From Streptomyces sp. RKAG290 (lineage in GTDB: Bacteria; Actinomycetota; Actinomycetes; Streptomycetales; Streptomycetaceae), in contig NZ_JAJOZC010000001.1 in assembly GCF_023701695.1 (NCBI RefSeq), forward strand, positions 1,860,001 through 1,924,000: a stretch of DNA of 64,000 bases. Reading direction: 5' to 3'. Positions within the stretch are counted from its first letter, which is position 1. Every line of letters starts with the position of its first letter. The notes under the pieces are model-generated. The model did no database searches, was not told the DNA's origin, and worked only from the letters and a program-made list of their open reading frames with translations. Positions 16,365 through 23,911 of this stretch are shown one piece after another. The translations under genes were made by a program, and so were the position numbers.

Positions 16365-16697
16365 TCAGGCCTTCGCGGGCACCGGGGCGGCGTCCGTGAG
16401 CAGCGGCTCGACCTCGCGGACGACCTTGCGCTCGACGAAGAACGCGGCCGTCGGGATCGTGCCGGCGATCAGCACCCAGAGCAGCTTGCCCATCGGCCAC
16501 TTCGCCTTGGAACCGAGGTCGAAGGCGAAGATCAGGTAGATGATGTAGAGCACGCCGTGGATCTGCGAGACGACGAGCGTCAGGCTCTCACCGGTTTCGA
16601 AGCCGTATTTGAAGATCATGCAGGTGCAGAGCACCAGCAACATGACGGCGGTGACGTAAGCCATCACCCGGTACCGGGTCAGCACGCTGCGTTTCAT
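16365..16697 (-). CDS. DUF3817 integral membrane protein (copy 1)
   Basis: A 110-residue inner-membrane protein with three hydrophobic segments at about residues 12-31, 42-62 and 71-88 (VMAYVTAVMLLVLCTCMIF; GVLYIIYLIFAFDLG; LWVLIAGTIPTAAFFVE). HGVLYIIYL and the KWPMGKLLWVL loop are shared with the second DUF3817 gene at 17723. The family is annotated as YdzA-like in some databases and has no proven function. The start ATG is at 16697. It follows a MarR gene after 64 bp on the same strand. Confidence 0.85.
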   Translation of the reverse strand: MKRSVLTRYRVMAYVTAVMLLVLCTCMIFKYGFETGESLTLVVSQIHGVLYIIYLIFAFDLGSKAKWPMGKLLWVLIAGTIPTAAFFVERKVVREVEPLLTDAAPVPAKA

Positions 16698-16761
16698 GCC
16701 GTCGAGCCTAACCGGACACCCTGGGCGATCTTGCAGCGGGATGGGCCCGCAGGCCCGCCTC

Positions 16762-17289
16762 TCAGATCTCCTCGAAGTCCTGGGCCGCGATCCGCAGCGG
16801 GCGCATCAGCGCGAAGATCTCGCCGCACTCCTCGGCGTCGTACACCCCGAGTCCGAACTCCATCGCGACCAGGTCCCGGGTGGCGGCCTCGACGACCTCA
16901 CGCCCCTTGTCCGTGATGGAGGCGAGCGTCCCGCGGCCGTCGTTCGGGTTGGGGCGCTTGTCGACCAGGCCGGAGCGCACCAGCCGGTCCACGGTGTTCG
17001 TGACGGACGTGGGGTGGACCATCAGCCGCTCACCGATCTTGGACATCGGCAGCTCGCCGGCCTTGGAGAAGGTGAGCAGCACCAGGGCCTCGTACCGCGC
17101 GAAGGTCAGTCCGTACGGTTTGACGACCGCGTCGACCTCGGCGAGCAGGATCTGCTGCGCACGCATGATCGAGGTGATCGCCCCCATGGAGGGGACCGGA
17201 CCCCAGCGCTGCTGCCAGAGCTCGTCGGCGCGCGCGATGGGGTCGAAGGGGAGACTGAGCGGCTTCGGCACGGCATCGACCTTACCCAC
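16762..17289 (-). CDS. MarR family transcriptional regulator
   Basis: A 175-residue winged-helix protein. The MarR core is at about residues 60-150: LTFARYEALVLLTFSKAGEL, recognition helix VHPTSVTNTVDRLVRSG, and wing KRPNPNDGRGTLASITDKG. The long N-terminus (LPFDPIARADELWQQRWG) is typical of Streptomyces relatives. Start GTG 17289 lacks a Shine-Dalgarno site; AT-rich CATATG lies just upstream, so a leaderless transcript is possible. It could control the adjacent DUF3817 gene and/or icmA. Confidence 0.88.
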   Translation of the reverse strand: MGKVDAVPKPLSLPFDPIARADELWQQRWGPVPSMGAITSIMRAQQILLAEVDAVVKPYGLTFARYEALVLLTFSKAGELPMSKIGERLMVHPTSVTNTVDRLVRSGLVDKRPNPNDGRGTLASITDKGREVVEAATRDLVAMEFGLGVYDAEECGEIFALMRPLRIAAQDFEEI

Positions 17290-17432
17290 TGGTCATATGT
17301 TGATCCTCCCCGTCTCGAACTTCGGTCCGAACAGGGTGCGCGGGTGCGGGTCCGCGGCGCCGCCGATGCCGCGCCGCAACGACCGGAGCCCCCGGCCGGC
17401 GAGGCAGGGGGCTCCGGGTGCGGGGTCCGTGG

Positions 17433-17726
17433 TCAGTCCGCGAGGTGCCGCTCGACCGTCGCGACCTTGGAGGTCAGGCCGTCGGTGACCCCCGGGCGGA
17501 TGTCCGCCTTCAGGACGAGGGAGACCCGTCCGGCGCGGGCCTCGACGGCCGCGACGGCACGCTTGACGACGTCCATGACCTCGTCCCACTCCCCTTCGAC
17601 GGAGGTGAACATGGCGTCCGTGCGGTTGGGCAGACCGGACTCGCGGACGACTCGGACGGCGTCGGCGACGTACTCGCCGACGTCCTCGCCGACACCGAGC
17701 GGGCTGACGGAGAAGGCGACGATCAT
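17433..17726 (-). CDS. MTH1187-type thiamine-binding family protein
   Basis: A 97-residue protein of the MTH1187/YkoF-like fold: [40 protein letters not shown], and a basic beta strand [11 protein letters not shown]. Members form small ferredoxin-like oligomers that bind thiamine-like ligands (family knowledge); no pathway gene is adjacent. The ATG overlaps the stop of the upstream DUF3817 gene (ATGA), so the two are coupled. Confidence 0.85.
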   Translation of the reverse strand: MIVAFSVSPLGVGEDVGEYVADAVRVVRESGLPNRTDAMFTSVEGEWDEVMDVVKRAVAAVEARAGRVSLVLKADIRPGVTDGLTSKVATVERHLAD

Positions 17727-18073
17727 GCGCTGACCGTGCCTTCGCGGCGGGCGCGGGCGGCGATGACGCCGTCGGCCTCGTAGCGCTTCAGCACCTTGTC
17801 GCCGTACAGCCCGCCGAACGGCAGCAGCGCAAGCAGGAAGAAGAACGCGACGCGCTTGAGCGGCCACTTCGTCTTGGCCCAGACGTCCAGCAGCAGCACG
17901 GCGTAGATCACGAAGAGCACGCCGTGCAGGATGCCGAGCGGCATCATCAGGAAGTCGATGTCCGAGACCCGGCTCAGGATCGATCCGAAGATGATCAGCG
18001 CCGGGAAGGAGAGCGCCTCGGGAATCGAGATGAGGCGCAGCCGGTGCAGGGCGGTAGCGGTCTTGATGTCCAC
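17723..18073 (-). CDS. DUF3817 integral membrane protein (copy 2)
   Basis: A 116-residue protein with three membrane segments at about 20-40, 44-63 and 72-90 ([48 protein letters not shown]). It shares the HGVLF-IYA and W-K-KWP-KR pattern with the copy at 16365. Start GTG 18073 has GAAGGTG 6 nt upstream; an in-frame upstream extension is rejected. It overlaps the MTH1187-type gene by 4 bp. Confidence 0.85.
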   Translation of the reverse strand: MDIKTATALHRLRLISIPEALSFPALIIFGSILSRVSDIDFLMMPLGILHGVLFVIYAVLLLDVWAKTKWPLKRVAFFFLLALLPFGGLYGDKVLKRYEADGVIAARARREGTVSA

Positions 18074-18246
18074 GGGGGCACCTTCGGTGGGAGGACGGTG
18101 ACGGCTTGTGAACGCAGGCACAAGCGCGACCATTGTGGCACCGGACCCGGCCGGACAGTGATGCGGGGGGGCCGTTTCGCGCGCTTCGGGCACTCCTTGT
18201 CCCCAATAGTCTTACGGGCACGATTCCCGGCGGCTACCGTCGCACC

Positions 18247-18885
18247 GTGGCAATGTTCCGACTCCAAGGCAGCAAGACGCTCGCCGTCGACCTGGCCGGC
18301 GACGCCGTCAAGGCGAAGAACGGCTCGATGGTCGCCTACGACGGCCGGATGGCGTTCAAGAAGATGACCGGTGGCGGTGAGGGCCTGCGCGGCATGGTCA
18401 CCCGCCGGCTGACCGGCGAGCAGATGGCCGTGATGGAGGTGACCGGGCAGGGCACCTGCTATTTCGCCGACCGCGCGAGCGAGATCAATCTCGTCTCGCT
18501 GCGGGGCGAGAAGCTGTACGTCGAGGCGAGCAATCTGCTGTGCACCGACGCCGGGCTGCGCACCGGCACCACCTTCACCGGGCTGCGCGGCGGCGCGACG
18601 GGCAACGGCCTGTTCACCACGACCGTCGAGGGAACCGGCCAGGCGGCGATCATGTCGGACGGTTCGGCCGTGGTGCTGCGGGTCTCCGCCCAGTACCCGC
18701 TCTTCGTCGACCCGGGCGCCTACATCGCCCACCAGGGCAACCTCCAGCAGCACTTCCAGTCCGGGGTGAACTTCCGGACGCTGATGGGCGAGGGGTCGGG
18801 CGAGTCCTTCCAGATCCGCTTCGAGGGCGAGGGCCTCGTCTACGTCCAGCCCAGCGAGCGGAACACGATCGGGGGCAACGTCTGA
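18247..18885 (+). CDS. AIM24 family protein (1 of 3)
   Basis: A 212-residue all-beta protein of the AIM24/TRAP-like family. Gly-rich turns recur (MTGGGEGLRGMVTRRLTGEQ; TGQGTCYFADRASEINLVSL; TFTGLRGGATGNGLFTTTVE), ending GEGLVYVQPSE. No catalytic motif is seen. The start could be GTG 18247 or ATG 18253; neither has a clear ribosome site. Its stop overlaps the ATG of the next AIM24 gene, so three paralogues form one coupled operon. The bacterial role is unknown; the mitochondrial namesake affects cristae, and bacterial members are often encoded with stress or tellurium-resistance proteins (family knowledge). Confidence 0.85.
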   Translation: MAMFRLQGSKTLAVDLAGDAVKAKNGSMVAYDGRMAFKKMTGGGEGLRGMVTRRLTGEQMAVMEVTGQGTCYFADRASEINLVSLRGEKLYVEASNLLCTDAGLRTGTTFTGLRGGATGNGLFTTTVEGTGQAAIMSDGSAVVLRVSAQYPLFVDPGAYIAHQGNLQQHFQSGVNFRTLMGEGSGESFQIRFEGEGLVYVQPSERNTIGGNV

Positions 18886-19535
18886 TGCCGTTCCGTGAGA
18901 TCAACTCGAAGATGGTCGAGGCGACGGTGCTCCCCGGCCAGAAGATGTTCAGTCAGCGCGGCGCGATGCTGGCCTACCGCGGCGAGGTGTCGTTCACCCC
19001 GAACATCCAGGGCGGCCAGGGCGGGGTGATGTCGATGATCGGCCGCCGGATGGCGAACGAGGCGACCCCGCTGATGACGGTCGAGGGAAGCGGCACGGTG
19101 ATGTTCGGTCACGGCGGTCACCACATCCAGGTGATCAATCTGGCCGGGGACACCCTCTACGTGGAGGCCGACCGGCTGCTCGCCTTCGACGGGGCGCTCC
19201 AGCAGGGCACGATGTTCATGGGCTCGCAGGGCGGGGTGATGGGCATGGTGCGCGGCCAGGTGACCGGGCAGGGCCTGTTCACCACGACGCTCAAGGGGCA
19301 CGGCGCGGTGGCGGTGATGGCGCACGGCGGGGTGATCGAGCTGCCGATCACGCCGGGCCGCGAGGTGCACGTGGACCCGCAGGCGTACGTCGCCCACCAC
19401 GGCGACGTGCGCAACAAGCTGTCCACCGCGCTCGGCTGGCGCGAGATGGTGGGGCGCGGCTCCGGCGAGGGGTTCCAGCTGGAGCTCAGCGGCAACGGTG
19501 CGGTGTACGTCCAGGCCTCGGAGGAGAAGCTGTGA
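18885..19535 (+). CDS. AIM24 family protein (2 of 3)
   Basis: A 216-residue paralogue of its neighbours. Matching landmarks are MFSQRGAMLAYRGEVSF, GRRMANEATPLMTVEGSGTV, INLAGDTLYVEADRLLAF, GQVTGQGLFTTTLKGHGAVA and NGAVYVQASEEKL. It is Met- and Gly-rich in the loops. The ATG overlaps the upstream stop and the last codons overlap the downstream GTG (GTGA), so stoichiometric co-synthesis is likely and a hetero-oligomer is plausible (inference). Confidence 0.87.
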   Translation: MPFREINSKMVEATVLPGQKMFSQRGAMLAYRGEVSFTPNIQGGQGGVMSMIGRRMANEATPLMTVEGSGTVMFGHGGHHIQVINLAGDTLYVEADRLLAFDGALQQGTMFMGSQGGVMGMVRGQVTGQGLFTTTLKGHGAVAVMAHGGVIELPITPGREVHVDPQAYVAHHGDVRNKLSTALGWREMVGRGSGEGFQLELSGNGAVYVQASEEKL

Positions 19536-20296
19536 GCACGCCTGTCGTCTTCGACCCGATGACGCTGCCGACGGACGACAACGTCAACGCGTACACCTTC
19601 TGCGTGGAGCTCAAGGGGAGCCAGTGGTTCCTGCAGAAGGGCAAGATGATCGCCTACTACGGGCGGATCGAGTTCAACGGCATCGGGCACGGCCGCTTCG
19701 AGGGCCTGATCCGTACGAGCTTCCACTCGCCGCTGCACGCGAGCGACTGGGTGGTGGCCGAGGGCAGCGGGAAGATGCTGCTCGCCGACCGGGCCTTCGA
19801 CGTGAACTCCTACGACCTGGACAACGGGAATCTGACCATCCGGTCCGGCAACCTGCTCGCCTACCAGCCGACGCTGGCGCTGAAGCAGTCGATCGTGCCG
19901 GGGTTCCTGACGCTGATCGGCACGGGGAAGTTCGTCGCCGCGTCCAACGGCCCGGTGGTCTTCATGGAGCCCCCGCTGCGGGTCGACCCGCAAGCGCTGG
20001 TGGGCTGGGCGGACTGCCCCTCGCCGTGCCACCACTACGACCACGGCTACATGAGGGGCGTGATGGGCGGGCTGCGCGCGTTCACCGGGATCGGGGGCGC
20101 CTCGGGCGAGGAGCACCAGTTCGAGTTCGTGGGCGCGGGTACGGTGCTGCTCCAGTCCACCGAGGTCCTGATGGCCGAGCAGCCGACGGGTGCGGTGCCG
20201 CAGCAGCCGGGGGTCCCGGGCGGTGGCGGTCAACCCGGGTCCGCCCCCCGTGCGCCCGGCCAGCTGGGGGACCTCCAGCGGCGCTTCGGGTTGTGA
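19532..20296 (+). CDS. AIM24 family protein (3 of 3)
   Basis: A 254-residue member, the most divergent of the three. It keeps the fold pattern (FCVELKGSQWFLQKGKMIAY; DWVVAEGSGKMLLADRAFDV; LTLIGTGKFVAASNGPVVFM) and has an insert with a Cys/His cluster, DCPSPCHHYDHGY near residues 164-176, that could bind metal. A Pro/Gly/Gln tail follows. GTG 19532 overlaps the previous stop. It is the last gene of the operon. Confidence 0.86.
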   Translation: MSTPVVFDPMTLPTDDNVNAYTFCVELKGSQWFLQKGKMIAYYGRIEFNGIGHGRFEGLIRTSFHSPLHASDWVVAEGSGKMLLADRAFDVNSYDLDNGNLTIRSGNLLAYQPTLALKQSIVPGFLTLIGTGKFVAASNGPVVFMEPPLRVDPQALVGWADCPSPCHHYDHGYMRGVMGGLRAFTGIGGASGEEHQFEFVGAGTVLLQSTEVLMAEQPTGAVPQQPGVPGGGGQPGSAPRAPGQLGDLQRRFGL

Positions 20297-20398
20297 ACGG
20301 TAGTCTGCGGAGTGTGACGTCGAACGTCTGCACCCAGTTCTGTGAGCGCGTGCCGGGCGTCACACCAACTAACTTCGTCCGGATTTCAACTTCTTAGG

Positions 20399-20411
20399 TA
20401 GAATCCATATA
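20399..20411 (+). promoter_or_regulatory. Putative -10 for a leaderless marR transcript
   Basis: TAGAAT (20399-20404) lies 6 nt before the ATG at 20411 and no Shine-Dalgarno is present, so transcription would start at about the start codon. The -35 is not convincing. Confidence 0.3.
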
Positions 20412-20881
20412 TGGAGACCGAGACGGCCACCCGCTGGCTGAGCGACGCGGAGCAGTGCGCCTGGCGCACCCACCTGGACGTCAGCAGGCTGCTGATGCAC
20501 CAGCTGGAGAGGGACCTCCAACCGTTCGGCCTGACCAACAACGACTACGAGATTCTCGTCAACCTCTCGGAGTCGGACGACCAGCGCCTGCGGATGAGTG
20601 ACCTCGCCAGTGCGACTCTGCAGTCCAAGAGCAGGCTCTCGCACCAGATCACCCGCATGGAGAGCGCGGGCCTGGTCCGCCGGGAGAACTGCGAGTCCGA
20701 CCGGCGCGGCCTGTACGCGGTCCTCACCGACCAGGGCGCCGAGACGATGCGCAGGGTGGCGCCGCACCATGTCGCATCGGTCCGCAAGCACTTCATGGAC
20801 CTGCTGCCGCCGGAGGCGCTGGAGCAGCTCCACGCGGCGCTGGCCCCGGTCGCCGGCCATCTGCGCGGGCGACGCGCCTGA
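20411..20881 (+). CDS. MarR family transcriptional regulator
   Basis: A 156-residue winged-helix regulator: LTNNDYEILVNLSESDDQRL, recognition helix ATLQSKSRLSHQITRMESAG, and wing RRENCESDRRGLYAVLTDQG with a Cys that could be redox-sensitive. The ATG lies in ATATATGG without a ribosome site. It is downstream of the AIM24 operon after 114 bp, on the same strand, and might regulate it or act alone. Confidence 0.9.
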   Translation: METETATRWLSDAEQCAWRTHLDVSRLLMHQLERDLQPFGLTNNDYEILVNLSESDDQRLRMSDLASATLQSKSRLSHQITRMESAGLVRRENCESDRRGLYAVLTDQGAETMRRVAPHHVASVRKHFMDLLPPEALEQLHAALAPVAGHLRGRRA

Positions 20882-21014
20882 GCTCCTGGGGCTCACGTTC
20901 GGGTCATGCCGGGCTCGCGTGCCCTGGTGGTCGGGGGCGACGCCGCCCCCGACCACTGTTCCGGCCGTTTCCGGGCCATCTGCCGACACACTCCGAGCCG
21001 TCCCGCGGTCCGGC

Positions 21015-22466
21015 TCAGCGGGCGCCCGGCAGCCACAGCTCGAACCGCGCGCCCTGCCCCACCGTGCCCGCCACGGTCAGCCGGCCCCCGTGCCGGCCGG
21101 CCACGTCCCGCGCAATGGCGAGGCCCAGACCGGCCCCGCCCTCGTCCCGGGTGCGGGCGTCGTCGAGGCGCACGAAGCGTTCGAAGATCCGCTCGCGCTC
21201 CGTCTCCGGAACGCCGCCGCCGTCGTCGGTGACCGCCACGACCACGCCACGGCCTTCCCCGCGCACCGAGACGGCCACCGAGCTTCGGGCGTGCCGCTCG
21301 GCGTTGTCCAGCAGATTCCCGATCACCCGGGCCAGCTGGCCGCGTGAACCGGTCACCTCGAAACCACCTGGCTCCGGCACGGAGACCGCCACCGGGATCC
21401 GGTCGCCGGTGCGCTGCGAGACCTCCTCGTGGACCAGCGCCCCCAGGTCCAGGCCGGCCCTTCCCGGCTTCTCCCCCGCGTCCAGCCGGGCCAGCAGCAG
21501 CAGATCGGCGGCCAGCGCCTGGAGCCGTACGGTGTCGGCGACCGCGCCCGTCACGTCCAGCAGCTCCGGGTGCGCGGCCCCCACCTCCAGCTGGGTGCGC
21601 AGTGAGGCGATCGGGCTGCGCAGTTCGTGCGAGGCGTCCGCGACGAAGCGCCGCTGCCGGTCGACCGAGGCCTCCAGGGCGGTGAGCGTCTCGTTGGTCG
21701 TACGGGCCAGCCGGGCGACCTCGTCACGCGAACCGGGCTCCGGCACCCGCCTGCTCAGGTCCTCCGACGCGGTGATGGCCGCCATCTCGCGCCGGATGCC
21801 CTCGACCGGGCGGAGCGCCCGCCGGGTCACCAGCCAGGTCACCCCGGCGACGACGAGCAGCACGACGGGCAGCCCGGCCAGCATCGCGCCGCGCACACTC
21901 GCGACGGCACGCTGCTCCGCGGCGAGCGGGGCACCCGCGTGGACGGTCAGGGTCAGCCCGGCGGAGTTCGTCGCCTCGACGGACGCGAACCGGTAGTCGG
22001 CGCGGTCGCCGTCGACCGTGGCGGAGCCATTGGTGAAGTCCGGTTCGTCGGTGGAGACCTCGCCGCGGCCGGGGTCCCTCACGTCGTCGTCTTCGTCGTC
22101 GCGGTCCTCTCCCCCGTGGCGGTCGCCGTCATCCGATGCCGAGGGGAGTGTTGACGGCCGCGGGGTGACGCGGCCCGTGCCCGTCCCGGAGATCGCCTCC
22201 AGGTCCTTGGAGACCGCCACCACCCGCCCGTCCTCGTCGGTCACCTGGACCGGGTGGTCCTCCTCGTCGCTCATCTCCAGCTTGTCGTACGGCACGTCGA
22301 GGGCCAGTTGTCCTGCGGTCTCCCGGGCCGCCACCTCGGCCTGGAGTCCCGCCTGGTCGGTGAGGTTGGCGCGCAGGACCAGGAGGACCGCGAGCCCGGC
22401 GGCGACGAGCGCGAGGGCGACCACCACGGTGGCGCCGAGCGCGGCTCTGGCCCGTACCGATCTCAC
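21015..22466 (-). CDS. Sensor histidine kinase of an OmpR-type system
   Basis: A 483-residue membrane kinase: TM1 at about 12-32, extracytoplasmic sensor ~33-193, TM2 ~194-214, HAMP ~215-265, HisKA with phospho-His280 in FVADASHELRSPIASLRTQL, then HATPase_c (GNLLDNAERHARS, VTDDGGGVPE, GLGLAIARDV). The sensor contains an extreme Asp/Glu/His run (residues ~108-141, including GGEDRDDEDDDVRD), which suggests cation or cationic-peptide sensing (inference). GTG 22466 overlaps the regulator stop by 4 bp, so the order is regulator then kinase. Confidence 0.93.
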   Translation of the reverse strand: MRSVRARAALGATVVVALALVAAGLAVLLVLRANLTDQAGLQAEVAARETAGQLALDVPYDKLEMSDEEDHPVQVTDEDGRVVAVSKDLEAISGTGTGRVTPRPSTLPSASDDGDRHGGEDRDDEDDDVRDPGRGEVSTDEPDFTNGSATVDGDRADYRFASVEATNSAGLTLTVHAGAPLAAEQRAVASVRGAMLAGLPVVLLVVAGVTWLVTRRALRPVEGIRREMAAITASEDLSRRVPEPGSRDEVARLARTTNETLTALEASVDRQRRFVADASHELRSPIASLRTQLEVGAAHPELLDVTGAVADTVRLQALAADLLLLARLDAGEKPGRAGLDLGALVHEEVSQRTGDRIPVAVSVPEPGGFEVTGSRGQLARVIGNLLDNAERHARSSVAVSVRGEGRGVVVAVTDDGGGVPETERERIFERFVRLDDARTRDEGGAGLGLAIARDVAGRHGGRLTVAGTVGQGARFELWLPGAR

Positions 22467-23122
22467 AGCGCCTCCAGCCGGTAGCCGGCGCCGCGCACCG
22501 TACGGATGGCGGCCGCGCCGAGCTTGCGGCGCAGCGCGCTCACGTACACCTCGACGATGTTCGGGTCGCCGTCGTAGGCGAAGTCCCAGACGTGTTCCAG
22601 GATCTGCGCCTTGCTCACCACCTGGCCGGCCCGCAGCGCGAGCTGTTCGAGCACCGCGAACTCCTTCGTGGTGAGCACGATCTCGGCCTCACCGAGATGG
22701 ACGCGGCGCGCCGAGGTGTCCATGCGCAGGGCGCCGACGGTGACCACCGGCGAGGCGGAACCGCTGCGGCGGCGCAGCAGCGCGCGGACCCGGGCGACCA
22801 GCACCACGTAACTGAACGGCTTGGTCAGATAGTCGTCGGCCCCGGTGTCGAGCCCCTCCGCCTCGTCGTACTCCCCGTCCTTCGCCGTCAGCATCAGGAT
22901 GGGCACCTCGTGCCCGGCGGCGCGCAGGGCGGCGCAGACCCGGTAGCCGTTCATCCCGGGCAGCATGATGTCGAGGACGACGAGGTCGTACGCCCCCTCG
23001 GAGGCCCGGTGCAGCCCTTCGAGCCCGTCGTGCACGACGTCCACGGCGAATCCTTCGGCGGTGAGCCCCCGGGCCAGGGAGATCGCCAGCCGCTTCTCGT
23101 CCTCCACGATCAACAGGCGCAT
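22463..23122 (-). CDS. OmpR/PhoB-type response regulator
   Basis: A 219-residue regulator. Receiver ~1-115 with acidic pair in IVEDE, phospho-Asp51 (VLDIMLPGMNG), switch Thr and Lys in DDYLTKPF. C-terminal winged helix ~130-218 (LTTKEFAVLEQLALRAGQVV, then DPNIVEVYVSALRRKLG). ATG 23122 was preferred to GTG 23128 because GAGG lies 8 nt upstream of it. Its gene diverges from an exported PepSY protein, and TTCA repeats in between are its probable sites. Confidence 0.93.
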   Translation of the reverse strand: MRLLIVEDEKRLAISLARGLTAEGFAVDVVHDGLEGLHRASEGAYDLVVLDIMLPGMNGYRVCAALRAAGHEVPILMLTAKDGEYDEAEGLDTGADDYLTKPFSYVVLVARVRALLRRRSGSASPVVTVGALRMDTSARRVHLGEAEIVLTTKEFAVLEQLALRAGQVVSKAQILEHVWDFAYDGDPNIVEVYVSALRRKLGAAAIRTVRGAGYRLEAL

Positions 23123-23145
23123 ACGCACAGCCTCGCAAACCGAAG

Positions 23146-23181
23146 CTGAAGAAGGCTTCAGGTGGCTTCAGGCTGCGTTCA
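23146..23181. promoter_or_regulatory. Response-regulator sites between rr and pepSY genes
   Basis: TTCA recurs at 23157, 23167 and 23178, spaced 10-11 bp (GGCTTCAGGT, GGCTTCAGGC, TGCGTTCAGC), the one-turn direct-repeat layout used by OmpR/PhoB proteins. CTGAAG-AAGG-CTTCAG (23146-23161) is also a palindrome. It lies 60-95 bp before the PepSY gene. Confidence 0.6.
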
Positions 23182-23240
23182 GCATCGCCCCGGCAGTGTG
23201 GATCCCGTCGCAACCGGAACCCGATCGAGGAGGAACCCTC

Positions 23241-23891
23241 ATGAAGCGAAAGATCGTCATCGCGGCCGTCACCGCAGCCGTACTCGTCGGCGGCACAGCC
23301 GCCACGGCAGTCGCCTTCGCGGACGACGACAGCTCCGGCAGCACCGCCACCGCCTCCAGCTCCCCCACCGCCTCCAGCTCCCCCACCACCTCCGGCAACA
23401 GCACGGCGAGCAGCACCACCGCCCGCGTCACGGTCGGCGACGCGGTGAAGGCCGCCGCCCGGTCCGTCCCGGGCACGGTGACCGAGGCCGAGCTCGACGA
23501 CGAGGACGGCGGGCTCGTCTGGGAGCTCGACGTGTACGGCTCCGACAAGGCCTGGCACGACGTGACGGTGGACCCGGGCAACGGCAAGGTGCTCGGCAAG
23601 CACGTCGACAACGACGACGACCGCGACCGGCACGCCCCCCGGAAGGCCTCCGTCACGCTCGACGAGGCAGCCGCCGCCGCGCTGCGCTCCACCCCGGGCA
23701 CGGTCACCTCGATCGAGCTGGACGACCACGACGGCCGGAGCGGCGGCGCGGTGCGCTGGGAGGTCGACGTCCGGGGCAAGGACGGCAAGGAGCACGAGCT
23801 GAACGTCGACGCGAAGACGGCCGGGGTCACGGTGGACCGGTCGGACGACGGGCACGGGGACGACGACGGGGATGACGGGGACGACGGCTGA
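23241..23891 (+). CDS. Exported PepSY-domain protein
   Basis: A 216-residue protein with a clear signal peptide (KRKIVIAAVTAAVLVGGTAA, cleavage after AVAFA near residue 29), a Ser/Thr/Ala/Pro linker, then two PepSY units of about 65 residues (VGDAVKAAARSVPGTVTEAE; LDEAAAAALRSTPGTVTSIE), each ending in WE-DV-G-D strands. The C-terminus is an Asp/Gly tail (DDGHGDDDGDDGDDG). PepSY proteins act outside the membrane, often as protease inhibitors (family knowledge). ATG 23241 has GAGGAGGAA. It is the probable target of the divergent two-component system; both sensor and target are very acidic. Confidence 0.88.
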   Translation: MKRKIVIAAVTAAVLVGGTAATAVAFADDDSSGSTATASSSPTASSSPTTSGNSTASSTTARVTVGDAVKAAARSVPGTVTEAELDDEDGGLVWELDVYGSDKAWHDVTVDPGNGKVLGKHVDNDDDRDRHAPRKASVTLDEAAAAALRSTPGTVTSIELDDHDGRSGGAVRWEVDVRGKDGKEHELNVDAKTAGVTVDRSDDGHGDDDGDDGDDG

Positions 23892-23911
23892 GCGGGCTCT
23901 CCGGCCGGGGC

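Noticed and set aside
23162-23875. Second plus-strand frame over the PepSY gene
   Set aside because: Arg-rich frame-shifted copy of the true coding sequence.
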